From Haliea sp964022665 (GTDB lineage: Bacteria > Pseudomonadota > Gammaproteobacteria > Pseudomonadales > Halieaceae): a DNA stretch of 64,000 nucleotides. The notes beneath the pieces are model-generated. The model was not told the origin of the DNA and did not search any database. It worked only from the letters and a program-made list of their open reading frames with translations. Both the position numbers and the translations under genes were made by a program. Position 1 is the stretch's first letter. The number at the start of each line of letters is the position of its first letter. Shown piece after piece: positions 63,602-64,000 of the stretch. The stretch covers positions 1 through 64,000 of the forward strand of contig CAXIDF010000008.1 of assembly GCA_964022665.1 (NCBI GenBank), read 5' to 3'.

Positions 63602-64000
63602 ACCAGTACGCGCTCATCGGCACCACGTCGATCCTGTCGAAGTCGATGAAGCGCGCACAACTGTCCATCATGGCATTCTGGTTTGCCTCCAGCGTCGCGT
63701 CGTCCTGCGCGGCGTAGAAGCTGTGCGCGGATGTCATGGCGTCGGCGGGGAAGTCCTCCTCGACAATCGCGTCCAGCGCCGGACCACCCTCATCGAGGGC
63801 ACAGACCACCATATTCTGCCGGTAACCAAAAGTGGATTGCGTATCGATGGCCACCTGCCAGTGGCTGCCTTTCCAGATATTGAGCCACTCCGACACCGTC
63901 AACCGGGGAGGACGCTGCAGCAGGGCAACCTGGCAGAAGCCGGTCACGCGAGCGTCACCACCCGGCGGCTGTGTGTCGTTGACTATCGGCTCGGCCTCGG
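63579..64000 (-). CDS. EthD-like domain protein (partial, 5' end beyond window)
   Basis: The frame is open from the window edge and shows coding sequence upstream of GTG 63947, with PIVNDTQPPGGDARVTGF, so the gene continues past 64000. The visible part (about 139 codons) contains ALLQRPPRLTVSEWLNIWKG and HWQVAIDTQSTFGYRQNMVV, resembling the ferredoxin-like EthD fold. EthD-type proteins accompany oxygenases or polyketide enzymes, but here there is no such neighbour in view. The end reads AYWFSPAAGP. Function unknown. Confidence 0.7.
   Translation of the reverse strand, partial: EAEPIVNDTQPPGGDARVTGFCQVALLQRPPRLTVSEWLNIWKGSHWQVAIDTQSTFGYRQNMVVCALDEGGPALDAIVEEDFPADAMTSAHSFYAAQDDATLEANQNAMMDSCARFIDFDRIDVVPMSAYWFSPAAGP

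Overview
The window is a GC-rich bacterial chromosome segment from a gammaproteobacterium. Gene content and order match the pseudomonad/cellvibrionad branch: thrS-infC-rpmI-rplT-pheS-pheT-ihfA, then gyrA-serC-pheA-tyrA-aroA-cmk-rpsA-ihfB-lapA-lapB-pyrF, then mtaD-ubiG-mupP-yciK. A Gram-negative dedicated sortase system, an EthD-type protein and a large TonB-dependent receptor suggest a marine lineage such as Halieaceae. That placement is inference from gene content; no rRNA is present. No insertion sequence, prophage or CRISPR array is visible.

Layout. (1) 1-8,025, mostly minus strand: tRNA-Pro, a MerR regulator, ihfA, pheT, pheS, a long palindromic repeat, then rplT, rpmI, infC (ATT start) and thrS. 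(2) 8,362-15,669: a PAS-like/GGDEF/EAL protein, followed by a dedicated sortase system. This has a sortase, its VIT/VWA substrate and a divergent two-component system (pdsR/pdsS) whose sensor carries a carbohydrate-binding-like domain. (3) 15,662-20,341: uvrB, tRNA-Asn with clear promoter and terminator, then an accessory stretch with a coiled-coil protein, a small basic protein, a methyltransferase frame with no start codon and an H-NS-like protein. (4) 20,366-24,941: truC, an SDR, a small periplasmic protein, a DUF502 membrane protein, a LysR regulator and a DHH phosphoesterase. (5) 24,963-29,561: a three-gene polysaccharide cassette (WbpM-like dehydratase, WbpL/WecA-like transferase, epimerase/reductase) and a ComEA-like protein, lying where Pseudomonas aeruginosa keeps its O-antigen locus. 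(6) 29,685-42,032: pyrF, lapB, lapA, ihfB, rpsA, cmk, aroA, tyrA, pheA, serC and gyrA. (7) 42,318-54,963: the mtaD-ubiG-mupP-yciK operon, rluB-scpB-scpA-yciO-PHP, then yciB, yciI, a YgiM-like protein, a cyclophilin, pdxJ, an RluA-type synthase, sseA and a DUF2244 protein. (8) 55,137-64,000: rimO, rsmE, a TonB-dependent receptor behind a good Fur-box match, msrA, a small protein/VWA/J-domain cluster, htpX and a partial EthD-like gene.

Most genes are housekeeping (translation, aromatic amino acids, chromosome segregation, pseudouridylation). The most distinctive part is the sortase system. The kinase probably senses an envelope or glycan cue, and its regulator probably acts at the 166-bp divergent intergenic region, which carries GTGGC repeats. 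The sortase would then process the single VIT/VWA envelope protein encoded beside it. Genes are packed tightly, with many ATGA/GTGA/TGATG overlaps and several convergent 3' overlaps.
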